NCBI GenBank assembly: GCA_964023205.1
Contig: OZ026848.1
Location: forward strand, 35,327,912-35,391,911
DNA length: 64,000 nt
Direction: 5' to 3'
DNA from: Lutraria lutraria
Lineage: Eukaryota > Mollusca > Bivalvia > Venerida > Mactridae
In this document: piece after piece, positions 13,871 through 24,676 of the stretch
How the letters are laid out: each line of letters begins with the position of its first letter
Numbering within the stretch: position 1 is the first letter of the stretch
The notes under the pieces: model-generated
Database searches by the model: none
The model's input: only the letters and a program-made list of their open reading frames with translations
Told to the model about the DNA's origin: nothing
Program-made: the position numbers and the translations under genes

Positions 13871-13905
13871 ATGAGTGGGAGAAAAATAATCCATCATGAG
13901 ACAGT

Positions 13906-14021
13906 CTATGTAGGATAAGGATATCTCACCCTCGGGGTCGGAATTTTAACAAGGGAACTCGGCAAGCCTCGTCCCTGGTTAAAATCCGACCCCTCGGGTG
14001 AGATATCCTTATCCTACATAG
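13906..14021. repeat. Foldback palindrome, ~44-nt arms
   Basis: Left arm 13906-13950 (CTATGTAGGATAAGGATATC ... GGAATTTTAAC) is complementary to right arm 13978-14021, with a 27-nt loop that itself has AGGGA/TCCCT. Weaker pairing extends outward (ATCCATCATGAG versus CTCATGGTGGAT), so the whole foldback may span about 13,873-14,056. Confidence 0.85.
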
Positions 14022-14149
14022 AAGCTCATGGTGGATTCTTATAATCTCCCTCATTCAAACATGTCACAGTAATTAACAAGCTTTACGACAGATATGCTCC
14101 AAAAGGTCCAGCTAAGTGACCATACTTAGTGAAGGCATTTATAACAATG

Positions 14150-15596
14150 TCAATGTTGCAGTTGAAATTTGTTGTTGTTGTTGCTGTCTTTGTAGCTTAT
14201 AATAAGTGTTGCTTTCTCGATGTCGCTGTTGCCATTGATGGTACTGTGGTTGATGTTGTTGTTGATGATGATGATGATGCTGTTGTTATTGCTGCTGTTG
14301 TTGTTATTACTATTTTTAATGCTGTTGTTGTTATTATTGTTGCTGTTGTTGCTGTTGATGTTGTTGCTGCTATTGCTGCTGTTGCTGTAATTGTTGTTGT
14401 TGTTGCTGAAGTTGTTACTGTTATTGTTGTTGATGTTGTTGGTGTTGTTGTTGATGTTGTTGATGTTATTGTTGTTGATGTTGTTGCTGTTATTGTTGTT
14501 GATGTTGATGTTGTTGTTGTTGATGTTGTTGCTGTTATTGTTGTTGTTGATGTTGATGTTGTTGCTGTTGTTGTTGTTGATGTTGTTGCAGTTATTGTTG
14601 TTGATGCTATTGCTGTTGATGTTGATGTTGTTGTTGCTGAAGTTGTTGCTGTTATTGTTGTTGATTTTGTTGCTATTGTTGTTGATGTTGTTGTTGTTGC
14701 TGTTATTGTTGTTGAGGTTGTAGATGTTGTTGTTGTTGCTGTTGTTGTTGTTATTGTTGTTGATGTTGTTGATGTTGTTGTTGTTGTTGTTGTAGATGTT
14801 GTTGATGTTGTTGATGTTATTGTTGTTGAAGCTATTGTTGTTGATGTTGTTGTTGTTATTGTTGTTGTTGTTGTAGATGTTGTTGTTGATGTTATGTTGT
14901 TGCTGTTCTTCTTGTTGATGCTATTGTTATTGTTGTTGATGCTATTGTTGTTATTGTTGATGTTGTTGTTGTTGATGTTGTTGATGTTGTTGTTGTTGAT
15001 GTTATTGTTGTTGATGTTGTTGTTGTTGATGTTATTGTTGTTGATGTTGTAGATGTTGTTGTTGTTGCTGTTGTTGCTGTTGTTGCTGTTATTGTTGTTG
15101 ATGTTGTTGATGTTGTTGTTGTTGTTGTAGATGTTGTTGATGTTGTTGATGTTATTGTTGTTGATGTTGTAGATGTTATTGTTGTTGCTGTTGTTGCTGT
15201 TGTTGCTGTTATTGTTGTTGATGTTGTTGATGTTGTTGTTGTTGTTGTAGATGTTGTTGATGTTGTTGATGTTATTGTTGTTGATGTTGTTGTTGTTGAT
15301 GTTATTGTTGTTGATGTTGTTGTTGTTGATGTTATTGTTGTTGATGTTGGTGATGTTGTTGTTGTTGATGTTGTTGCTGTTCTTGTTGTTGATGCTATTG
15401 TTGTTGATGCTATTGTTGTTGATGCTATTGTTGTTGATGCTATTGTTTTGTTGTTGTTGATGTTGTTGAAGCTATTGTTGTTGATGTTGTTGCTGTTATT
15501 GTTGTTGATGTTGTTGATGTTATTGTTGTTGAAGCTATTGTTGTTGATGTTGTTGATGTTCTTGTTGTTGCTGTTATTGTTGTTGATGTTGTTGAT

Positions 15597-15627
<31 letters not shown>

Positions 15628-15644
15628 ATGTTATTGTTGGTGAT

Positions 15645-15675
<31 letters not shown>

Positions 15676-15820
15676 CTGTTCTTGTTGTTGATGTTGTTGC
15701 TTTTATTGTTGTTGATGTTGTTGTTGTTCTTGTTGTTGCTGTTATTGTTGTTGATGTTGTTTTTGTTTTTGTTGTTGCTGTTGCTGTTGCTGCTGTTGCT
15801 GCTGCTGCCATCTATATGTG
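14150..15820. repeat. 1.67 kb trinucleotide array (GTT/GAT/GCT-type)
   Basis: Nearly pure TTG-phase trinucleotides, mainly GTT with interspersed GAT, GCT and ATT, so on the other strand AAC with ATC, AGC and AAT. All frames stay open for long stretches: Val/Asp or Leu/Met runs on plus, Asn/Ser or Thr runs on minus. A 344-codon minus frame (15926-14892) starts with 40 non-repetitive codons before the Asn-rich run, but no splice or homology evidence supports a gene. Blocks such as TGTTGATGTTGTTGTTG recur as higher-order repeats (compare 15,110-15,180 with 15,230-15,290). Confidence 0.9.
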
Positions 15821-16181
15821 TCTTACGATTCTTGTTATTCAGACAATTTTGAGAGTCTAGTGTGTATAAATATTTGGTAAATCTGTGACCTAAAGTTGAA
15901 CGAAACTGTTCAATGAGAAGATCCAAAACACATTATCAGTTCTAACTACGAACATCAATCTAGCGCTTGATGAAGGCGTCTGTTATACAGACTTCGTTCA
16001 GCTCTTACACATTTTTTCCAAGGAAAAAAATAAAATTTTCAGCAAATAATCATTTGATTAATAATCACGGCGCTGAGTTAAACCACGTGACTTATTGTAT
16101 AATTCTAACATTATTTTAAGAAATATGTTGCGAATATCACTAGGGAGGAACGTGAAGTACGACCGCAGTCAAACTTGTCTG

Positions 16182-16757
16182 AACAAAGGCCATCCTGTGA
16201 ATAAAGGTCATCCCATGATTAAAGGTCATCCTGTGAATAAATGCCATCCCATGAATAAAGGTCATCCTGTGAATAAAGGCCATCCCATTAATAAAGGCCA
16301 TCCCATGAATAAAAGCCATCCCATGAACAAAGGCCATCCTGTGAATAAAGGTCATCCCATGAATAAAGGCCATCCTGTGAATAAAGGTCATCCCATGAAC
16401 AAAGGCCATCCTGTGAATAAAGGTCATCCCATGAATAAAGGCCATCCTGTGAATAAAGGCCATCAAATGAATAAAGGTCATTCTGTGAATAAAGGCTATC
16501 CTGTGAATAAAGGCCATCCTGTGAATAAAGGCCATCAAATGAATAAAGGTCATTCTGTGAATAAAGGCCATCCTGTGAATAAAGGCCATCCCATGAATAA
16601 AGGCCATCCAATGAATAAAGGTCATTCTGTGAATAAAGGCCATCCCATGAATAAAGGCCATTCCATTAATAAAGGCCATCCCATGAATAAAGGCCATTCC
16701 ATTAATAAAGGCCATCCCATGAATAAAGGCCATCCCATGAATAAAAGCCATCCCATG
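16182..16757 (+). repeat. 18-bp minisatellite, 32 units (Asn-Lys-Gly-His-Pro-Met/Val)
   Basis: Exactly 32 units of 18 bp, consensus AATAAAGGCCATCC(CATG or TGTG). As 18 is divisible by three, the plus frame 16095-16790 is open for 231 codons and encodes NKGHPM/NKGHPV repeats. Two minus frames are also open (GMAFIH and DGLYSW/Q repeats). CATG- and TGTG-ending units alternate through much of the array, a 36-bp higher-order pattern. The short flanking sequence (MYNSNIILRNMLRISLGRN at the start) shows no signal peptide or domain. Minisatellite is the likelier reading. Confidence 0.9.
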
Positions 16758-16789
16758 AACATTCTGGTAAAAACTTGCATTGGTTTTTA

Positions 16790-18100
16790 GAACCAAATTA
16801 CCTCCAAATAAAGGCCACATTTGGTCTTACTCAAACTTTGCCTTGTTCGTAGGTTTGACTTTACATCGTATAAGCAAAGAAGTCTGCTTGGAATTCATTC
16901 CAGAATGAATGTTGTAGTAGATTCAACAGTCCATCCATGCGTCAGTAATATACGACAAAACATTCAGAGTTCAATCTGTACAGTGTAGTATAAATCAAGA
17001 GTCATACATATGAACCTAATAAGACGCATGTCGATTTCATATTCATGATTCATTTGATCACATGTGCTTGTATTTAATATTTAGTCCATTTTTTACATCA
17101 ACCAATTTAAGTATTTCTTCCTGTTCATTTATCGATTTATTCTTACAATGAGGACCTAATCATGACTTATATCTCCCAGTCTCTGGAGATATGTCCCCTT
17201 ATTAATATCACGACGAGTTGCATTGTGATCTCATCTTTACAATTAATTTTGCGTGAGACCAACCACTTAACATTTATCTTCACTTGATTGATTTTATTGT
17301 ACGAACATTGTGATGTGTGAACGTTTGTCACCTTGATTAATGCTCAAGAGGAAAATTCTCCCCGCGACACCAAGAGGTAGCATCAGCAAGTTACATTAAT
17401 ATTTATGAGATAAACATAGCTGATATATGTGACAAAGCTCGCAGGAAAGATTCTGACACTTGCAATGATTGATAAAAGTGCACATCTAGCTATGAATTCA
17501 ATTATATTCGTTACTTTCAAAAGTGTGTCATTTTCTATCGCAGATTTAAAGAACTCACTCCAACTAAGGACAAAAGTGACAATAAATTTCCATGTATGAC
17601 CTTGATCTAATTTCTAGTATTTTTCGCGGAGGTGTCTGGGCTCACTTTTGACCTATATCTCTAGGCATGACGTATTAATTATTCAGAAGAAATTCCTGAT
17701 TATTGAGTGATTCAGGGGAAACCCTTCCTTCAATTGGGTGATATCTACGCGTGTAGAAAAATTAAGACCACACCAATTTATAGCGAGTCTGCAGTTGTTT
17801 AGTGTGTACTTCTTGTGGTTATAAAATTTGTAAAATTTAAGTAAAACTATACGAATAAGTTTTCTTATGCGGTCGAAATAAAGTTATGTAACGTTCTTAA
17901 ACATTTTACATTTATTTCAATTAATATAGGACATTAGATATGATTATATACATAATTTATTTAGTTGACCTAACACTAACATTTTAAGGCGTTACCTAAT
18001 TGGACTGCTAGAGCTTTGCATCATTAAAATATAAGTGGTGTTCACACGGTACTACACCGACAATTTCGGAATTTCATAAAAATCATACTTTTGGTTTCAA
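16790..18100. other. Intergenic DNA; nothing recognised
   Basis: AT-rich sequence with no open frame of note, no array and no splice-linked coding frame seen. Confidence 0.5.
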
Positions 18101-18111
18101 CAGTGTAAATA

Positions 18112-18428
18112 CGAGGGTCAGTCAATAAGTCCTGTCATGGCTTTTTACTTTTTAAATACTAAAGCAATCAGTCTGAAACTCACAGCAACAACATTACAAT
18201 TCAAATATATTGGGCAGCGCACATGTGATACGTCATTTATGACCCATCGTAATGCACGTGATGTCGTTCGCTGCAGCCATGATTTCGAAAGAGGATCAAA
18301 GAATGTACATGTATATCAAAAAAAAAAATTTAAGAGGTAAACCTGCCGTTGAAATTCACTGTGTGTTGCAGAAGTTTGTAGAGATACTGTTCTTAGTTAT
18401 AGGTGAGTTTGTAGGTGGGTCTCATATT
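18112..18428 (+). mobile_element. Mariner transposon relic, left end with transposase N-terminus
   Basis: Starts after a TA with the mariner-type terminal sequence CGAGGGTCAGTCAATAAGTC. From about 18280 the plus frame reads MISKEDQRMYMYIKKKNLRG, then KPAVEIHCVLQKF, which matches the helix-turn-helix start of mariner transposases (SKEDQR-YIKI-LRGK-A-EIH-LQ). It then decays and stops at about 18428, where the terminal repeat of the 14-kb element begins. The other end of this mariner is at 32830-33047, so the large element splits it. Confidence 0.75.
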
Positions 18429-18429
18429 T

Positions 18430-18718
18430 ATGGAAACCACAGTGCACCCCCGAAGTAGTACTATGATTTTCTATATAATTCCATATTTGTTCTTCTACGT
18501 CGGAATTATGCCAATTTCCGATGTAGAAGAACTGTTCAATGTCGGAGTTCATATTATCGTACATCGGGATAGATCATACTACAACTTCGGATTTTTATTT
18601 TCCGATGTAGAAGTATACATACTTCTATCCCGGCTTTTCGATTTTCCGACGAAGGAGAACAGTTTCCCCAGTATGATAATTCAATGTTCGGCGAAGTAAG
18701 AATTTAAGTTCGGAGTTC
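18430..18718 (+). repeat. Left terminal inverted repeat, rich in CCGAAGT hairpins
   Basis: Inverted partner of 32397-32682. It contains internal hairpins, for example GTTCTTCTACGTCGGAATTA paired with the TTCCGATGTAGAAGAAC ending near 18530, and AGAAGTATACATACTTCT near 18610. CG-containing motifs (TTCGG, CCGAAG, TCCGA) recur throughout, in contrast to the AT-rich surroundings. Confidence 0.8.
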
Positions 18719-18734
18719 ATGAATTATTATAACC

Positions 18735-19077
18735 AATGATGGTACACTACGTCATCAAGCACCTGCTAATGGATACACATCGTACACTTTTTTGACAACA
18801 TCTCCTCGACTCAAAATTAGATTAAATTTTTTCTGCATGAAATCGTCAAATTGATATAGATTGATATCGCGCACCAAGGATATACTGTTGCATATTATGT
18901 TTTCGTGAAAATGGTTTGTAGTAAAGGTTCTCTAGTAAAGGCCTGAAAACGGGATAAGTTTTGACTTGTGCGTGATACGCTCCGTACTTTTCGTATAAAA
19001 GGTCATAAAACATGGCAAAACTTCTTTATGTGATTTTTTAACGCACCAGGGAATATACCGAGTGTATATGGTAACAG
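18735..19077 (+). repeat. Block A (MITE-like, left copy)
   Basis: About 340 bp, reverse-complement of 28837-29179. It starts near GGTACACTACGTCATCAAGC and ends at GTATATGGTAACAG. It is also related to the full-length foldback at 53122-53562, sharing AAAGGCCTGAAAACGGGATA and GCGCACCAAGGA. Both copies inside the large element stop at the same internal point, so they are likely duplicates rather than independent insertions. Confidence 0.75.
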
Positions 19078-19608
19078 TTTTTAGATGCAGGTGTTTTATA
19101 AAAAGACCATAACTGCAACAACTTCAAAGAACTCAAGTGTAACTTCTTCAGGAGTGTTGAAAGCTAAATCATAAGATATGTTAAGTGTTACATTAATATT
19201 TAGTCATTGGTTCATAGCATGGCTTTTTAATAGTATTGTTTAATGATACTGCAAAATTAGGGACATCAAATTGACCAGTTTTATTTCAGAGATCAAATAA
19301 TTTATCAGGACATATGAATGGTAACCTTCACCGGTGCATTTGTAGAGATTTATTGATTCTTACTCTTAACACATTTGTAGAGATTTATTGATTCTTATTC
19401 TAACACATTTGTATTTATAGCTCATGTTCTACTTTAAATTGATTTTGTTTATGAACAAGATTTACTGTCGAAGAAGTTTATCAATTCAGCGCGTTGATCT
19501 TAAATATATAATTATGCGTATAAGAAAAATTCTAGTTTCTACAATTTTGTGTATGCTAGACTGATTATGAAATTTTCTTACTTTGAACTTTCATGTCTTT
19601 TTTTTCAG

Positions 19609-19758
19609 GAGTTCACCCCTGGTGACACAGTAACTAATTATGAAGTCACTTTTGGATGTGATATTGTTGATACACAAGAATTAGAAGGATATTTAAATTA
19701 CTTAATTTTAAAACATTCTGAAGTACTTATAAATGGCATAAAAGTCGCAAGTGACTAA
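19609..19758 (+). CDS. SEA-domain-like terminal exon (captured gene fragment)
   Basis: After a polypyrimidine tract and AG (CTTTTTTTTTCAG), the frame reads EFTPGDTVTNYEVTFGCDIV, then DTQELEGYLNYLILKHSEVL, then INGIKVASD and a stop. The pattern F-x-PG-(S/D)-x-V-x-x-Y-x-V-x-F, followed by an acidic loop, a helix and a last strand, resembles the C-terminal half of SEA domains, which occur in mucin-type and adhesion membrane proteins. Only half a domain is present and no upstream exon is visible, so it is probably a captured or duplicated exon rather than a full gene. A possible donor (AAGTGACT) overlaps the stop. The inverted copy near 30.6 kb is frameshifted, while this one is intact. Confidence 0.45.
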   Translation, partial: EFTPGDTVTNYEVTFGCDIVDTQELEGYLNYLILKHSEVLINGIKVASD

Positions 19759-20514
19759 TTCAAAATTAGGACTGACATCTTTGATTGCTATATTTCAAAT
19801 GTCAAAAGCTTAAGGTAAATTAATATACATGTTGTATATTACATTAACCATTGTTATATGATTGGCACTTGTTTGTACGGATATGCACTGATTCAAATTT
19901 CCCATATGTTTAGTTTAAGGAAATGGTAATAGTGAATTTATCTGTTGTCATTAGCAGTATTATGTTCAGCAAGCAATAATGTAACTAATAAGTTCTCAAT
20001 AATGGACAATAGGCACACGACTCTGCTAGTATGTGTGTTTAAAACTGTATAATGTCAACATAGCTGTAGTTCAATTGAAGTATAGAGCGGTGTATTTATT
20101 ATTATCTTCGGTGAGATTTGATCATTTTCATAAGTTGTACAATAATCTTCCTTATACTGGTTGTTGAATGTATTTGTATTAAAACTCATAATAAAACGGC
20201 ACATCTTGTCGTGAAATGAACCGAAATATTTAATATAGTATGAAGCTAAAACAACATTCGACGACCTTGCGATTATTCAGCTTTAACAGTTTGATAAAAT
20301 TGCACTATACTTAGACTTTGTTAAAAAATACCAGCCATTAAATGCACCATGAACTGTCTTGTAATTACAGGACAGTGAGGTTCATAATGAACACATCTGG
20401 AAACTTCTCAAATTATATTTCTGAACAGTCTGTGAACCGTCATGTTTTCGTGATACATGTTTATTTCACTTTTGTGAACATTTTGGTCTAAAAGGGTCAT
20501 GACTGCCTTGCATT

Positions 20515-20650
20515 AAAGTAGGTAGTTGCTTACGGAGGATGGGAGTCTAGTACTGGTTCTTCCCAGTAACAATAGCTAAGTGAACTGTCCCCTCATATGA
20601 CCCTTACTGTTGAAAAGGGGTGTGAAACTCATATAAACAAACAAACATTA
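20515..20650 (+). mobile_element. SINE 3' body (head lost)
   Basis: Shares GTTGCTTACGGAGGATGG, GTACTGGTTCTTCCCAG, CCTCATATGAC and TGTTGAAAA-GGG with the bodies of the SINEs at 23247-23490 and 40803-40976. The tRNA-like head is missing. It is part of block B and so recurs inverted at 29480-29635. Confidence 0.65.
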
Positions 20651-21038
20651 TATTTGGTCAGAATAATCTGGCTTGTTTATATAATGCCAGTGAAAACCTC
20701 GGTGAAGAGTTAATCAATAGTGATAACTGGTTACTATTACTAAGATACATGCAAGATAATAAGTTGCAAACAAAATCTTAACAAAGGTGTGATGTTGCCA
20801 AAGCCATGATGAGTAGGATAGCTCAACATACTTTGTGCACTTGTTCTATAAATCAGTGACAAAGAACTATTTGAAAACTTAAATGTGTAATTGTCAAAAG
20901 ACAATAAGTAGCACAATATGAGGTTAGTAAAATGTTACATCTGTAAGAACAATATAAAGAGTCTAGGCATCATTAAATGTTTCAATTTCTCCAAGCTCAG
21001 GAAGTCCCCGTTGAATGTTAATTATCTTCTAGAAGGCT

Positions 21039-21797
21039 TCAAAAGTCATGATCTAATTTAAGAAAACTGTTTGTACACTGTTGGACACATTGCTGTGTTA
21101 TAGCATCTGGTACCACTTTAGCGAAATTCTGGAGCCCTAAAATAAAAGAAAGTAGTTATGACATTCCTTATCCAAAGTTTAAGTTCAATTGGAACAGCAG
21201 TGACTAACAATGAGCTTGTTTCATACGCATGTTTTTGAAGCTAGAGTATCATAACACCTAATCAAGAAAGGAGAACTAATGAAACTACTTCAGGTTGACT
21301 ACTTCCAACATTACCCTATAAGTAATATCTGGTGTCTCCATCATTATTATGATCCAGTGTAGTCAAATAGCATGTGCACAAAAACCACAGACATTTTCAG
21401 TTATTTAATGCTTAGACAAACATACATAAGCCTGATAGTTGGAACACTGACAGATTCATTACAACTTCCTGTTTGCTTCAGAAAAAAAATGTTTGTCTGT
21501 TGTGTGTATTGGTGGAGGGTTCAATTTCCTGACTGCTTTTGAGATAATACTTCATCATTTAAAGTGAATCTGTTTTCCCAAGAAAAAAAATGTATGTACG
21601 ATATTATTATGTCGCATGTATGAGGTATACCAGGTATACCCGGCAAGATGTCCCTATTTCTCTGATTTCACATGCTTGACTGTTCCTTAGTTGTTTGGTC
21701 TCATCCAGTCCCATCAATTTTTTTATCTGGATCACTGTTCTCATCCGACTGTCATTGATTTGAATAAATGGCATGTAAGAGGATATGTAGGTACATC
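21039..21797 (-). other. Two exon-like segments of an unrecognised gene
   Basis: Segment 1 (21797-21640) follows TTACTTTTCAG and ends before GTATAC. It reads CTYISSYMPFIQINDSRMRT, then VIQIKKLMGLDETKQLRNSQ, then ACEIREIGTSCR. Segment 2 (21136-21039) follows TTTTATTTTAG, reads LQNFAKVVPDAITQQCVQQC, then TNSFLKLDHDF, and stops. Both look coding and are on the same strand, but their phases do not join directly (phase 0 into phase 1), so another exon would be needed. No family recognised. Confidence 0.3.
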
Positions 21798-22150
21798 CTG
21801 AAAAGTAAAGAGTAAGATAGCAAATTAACAATATTCTATACTATATAAGACTAGATACAAAACACCTCTGATGAGATAAAGCTGTTTTGAAATAGGAAGT
21901 CTTGCATTTTTTTCTTTGAAATTACTATCTTGTATATTTGTATAATTTACAAAGGCAGTATTTTCAAGGTGATATTCAGTAATTGATCAAAAATTCATCC
22001 TGAGCTTGTTTTCTGACTGACATCATAAGAAATAGGGGCCAATGACCTAAGCTTCTTATTTACAGTCTGTAGACAAAGCTTAAGCAGAACAATTAACTAA
22101 AAACTGTTAAACAAAATGGTATAGACTCTAGAATTTCAATAGATTAAAAA

Positions 22151-22620
22151 ACAAGAGGGTCAAGATGGCCCTATATCGCTCACATGAAAATCATTGTTCA
22201 CTCATTAAAATATTGTTTTGAACCTTTGACATAGTTTTTTACCACAGATGACCCATATTAGAACGTGTCCTACATATGAATAAGACACATTCTGACACGG
22301 TTTGGTGAAGATCCAATCAAAACCATGAAAACTACAGCACAGACAAGGTTTTCTTAAGATTTGACCTCGTGACATTGCTTTTGACCCCAGATAACCCATG
22401 TTCGAATTTGTCATACATATCATTAAGACAAGCATTCTGACAAGGCTTGGTGAAGATACAATCAAAATTTGTCACTTACAGTGTTAATAAGTTTTTCCTA
22501 AGATTTCACCTGGTGACCTAGTTATTGCCCCCAAGATGACCCATATTGGTCTTGACCGTTACATCATTAAAACAAACAATTTGACAAAGTTTGGTGAAGA
22601 TCCAATAATAACCTCGTTTG
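22151..22620. repeat. Abundant mollusc dispersed repeat (GATGGCCCTATATCGCTCAC family)
   Basis: Starts ACAAGAGGGTCAAGATGGCC and continues with about three related ~140-bp subunits sharing TTTGACC-CCAGATGACCCAT, CATTCTGAC and GGTGAAGAT-CAATCAAAA. Such a repeat is very common in bivalve genomes, to my knowledge. It lies in the loop of the 14-kb element. Confidence 0.7.
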
Positions 22621-22966
22621 CGGGGGGTATAACAAAACTTTGAAAAATACTGTAGACTAACTTAAAGGTAAAAGTGGGGCCTGTTTTATTCTTGTATCTA
22701 TGTCTCAATGACTCAAGCCTGTTTCAGTTTATCTAATTAAGCTAACATAAAGTAAGTATGCAGCTGTAACTGCATGAATGTATTTACAATCAGTAGTGCA
22801 ACTGCAATTAATATTAATAATGATTAATCAAACTTTGATATTTATTTAGAATATATGTATCAAGTAACTAATAAAAATAACTTGATTAGACATGGATTTC
22901 CTATACCTAAAATAGCATTCACTACCTAAGGCCGTCCTCTGAAATCAAGCTACCAAGCAATGTTCT

Positions 22967-23078
22967 TTAGCTATGATCTTCTCTTAGTCTTTTTGCAAAT
23001 CATGAACAAACGAAAACATTGTCTTCATCACAATAGTTCAAATCAACACAGTCCAATACTTGTCGAATTCCCCCCTGC
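22967..23078 (-). pseudogene. Integrase-core-like gene, C-terminal exon relic
   Basis: After the acceptor ACTTACAG (minus strand), the frame reads GGIRQVLDCVDLNYCDEDNV, then FVCS, an in-frame TGA (23002-23000), FAKRLREDHS and a stop at 22969-22967. In style it fits the tail of the integrase-core-domain proteins whose core motif appears at 23574-23661. The sequence normally between them is missing, and a SINE lies there instead. Confidence 0.35.
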
Positions 23079-23246
23079 CTGTAAGTATGTATTTTTTTAC
23101 AATAACATTTTTTTTCAACTTATATGCAAGTCAGCATGTATAAAAATGAAAGTAAAGAAGAATTCAAGCCCTTTTTCTGACTTTTACCCTCAAATTCATC
23201 ATTACATTTAAATTTATGCAGAGAATGTCCAATTACACATCTTAAG

Positions 23247-23490
23247 ACCCACCTCGGTGGTTGAGTGGTTAAAGTCGCTTCAAATCACTGTAACCTCTCA
23301 GTGATAGTGGGTCGTTGGTTCGAGCCCGGCTACCGACCATAACTCTTTATGTGAGAAAGTTGGCAGTTGCTTACGGAGGATGGAAGTCTAGTATTGGTTC
23401 TTCCCAGGAACGATGCATATGTGAACTGTCGGCCTCATATGACTGATTGTTGAAAAAGGGCATACAACCCGGTAAAAACACACACACCTT
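23247..23490 (+). mobile_element. tRNA-derived SINE
   Basis: The head has a pol III box A (TGGTTGAGTGGTTAAAGTCG, about 23259) and a box B (GGTTCGAGCCC, about 23316), spaced as in a tRNA. The body has GTTGCTTACGGAGGATGG, GTATTGGTTCTTCCCAG, CCTCATATGACTG and GTTGAAAAAGGGCAT, ending in an AAAACACACACA-type tail. Same family as 40803-40976 and the headless copies in block B. Confidence 0.85.
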
Positions 23491-23573
23491 TTACTGTACC
23501 AAAAAATAGGACTTACAGATGATTTCATAAAGTTAACTTAACTATGTTTCATAAAGTGACAGCAGACACTAAC

Positions 23574-23661
23574 CTTTCTCATTTAACACTGCTTCAAAAA
23601 AGTATTGCCCAACCACTCCTGGTCTTCCGTTTGTCACTGCAGCTTTTAGCCAAATCACTTC
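23574..23661 (-). pseudogene. Integrase-core-like exon (rve type)
   Basis: An 88-nt minus-strand segment bounded by an AG acceptor (GATTCAGTAG) and a GT donor (AAAG then GTTAGTG). It reads EVIWLKAAVTNGRPGVVGQY, then FFEAVLNEKG. This closely fits the pattern (K/V)-(I/L)-W-L-x-x-x-x-T-N-x-x-P-x-V-(V/I)-x-x-Y-(F/Y)-(L/F)-E-A-V of integrase-core proteins common in bivalves and cnidarians. The exons with the catalytic DDE residues are not present nearby, so this is a fragment. Confidence 0.5.
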
Positions 23662-24676
23662 CTACTGAATCAATGTAAAAGCAGAAGGTCATAACGATCT
23701 GAATGATACAGATTAATTACTAATTTACGGAAAATAACTGTAAATCTTTCATATCACATTTATGCCTAACCCTAAAACAATCATGTCCACACGGCAAATC
23801 AAGTCCATTTATTTTTCAAGTCAATGAAGTAAACAGCAGTAATATAATGGTTGACAAGAGCTTTTTGTTAGTGATATATTACATCATATTAAAGGAGTTT
23901 CATTGATAATGTAAGCCATACAATTGTTGATTACACATACATGATAAAATTTCAGAGTTAACAAGTAAAAAATAAATACTATAACATGCATAAATTGTGC
24001 GACTAATTGACATTTTTACTTATTTATTCGAATCACAGATGCTTCATCATGCATGTTCAGAGGTATTTAAATATTTGATCAGTTAATCTATGCATTAGCC
24101 AAATGTACATTATATTACCTCAATATTAAATTGTTACCTGTAATTTTCCATCTCACTGTCCTCTATCTACATTGAGGGGACAATTAAGTGGCTCCAGGTT
24201 CAGGTTCTCAGCAGTCTGCAAGCATCTGACCACTTTTCAATCTGTAACTTTAAATTACACAATGTGTAATCACAAACCTGAAATAAATGCATTTTAAATT
24301 CCATATAAATATATTATATGTATCTCATTAAAAACGATCAATAATACAAGTCCTTATGACAGGCAGGCCTGGATTTCTCCTTGAGCAAGTTCATAGTTAA
24401 TTTTCCAAAAACTTAGGCTTTGACAGAAAAACTCCAATGTAAGCAATTTAATGCATGTATACTGCACATTTTCTTAACCACTAAACTAGTACACTAACCT
24501 ACTTGAAAATAATATGAAAATAGGGTGTAATCCATCTCACTTTTCACTATTTCAATCCGGATGACACTTTCATATGTTATAATGAAAAAACTTTAATATA
24601 AATGTTAATTTATTATAATGTAACATATATAAATATGCATATTTCCTATTCATAATTTTTTTTTAAAAATATTCGA

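Larger units (their letters stand above)
19084..20954 (+). repeat. Block B (left copy), contains SEA-like exon
   Basis: About 1.87 kb, inverted relative to 29180-31238 and highly similar over its whole length. The right copy has an extra ~175 bp (about 30056-30230). It carries the exon at 19609-19758 and a SINE tail at 20515-20650. In this arm it follows block A. In the other arm, read on the same strand, it precedes block A. Confidence 0.8.

Noticed and set aside
14129..15052. 307-codon Val/Asp/Leu-rich open frame and overlapping 344-codon Asn/Thr-rich minus frame
   Set aside because: They arise from the trinucleotide array, which has few stop codons in any frame. No homology or splice signals.
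16140..16820. 226-codon minus frame (GMAFIH repeats) and 107-codon frame (DGLYS repeats)
   Set aside because: Shadows of the 18-bp minisatellite. All frames stay open because the unit length is divisible by three.
22205..22465. 86-codon minus frame
   Set aside because: Lies wholly inside the dispersed GATGGCCC-type repeat, and similar frames would occur in any copy.
23247..23335. Possible tRNA gene
   Set aside because: Box A and box B are present but the fold is poor. A SINE body follows, and the same head-body unit recurs at 40803-40976.
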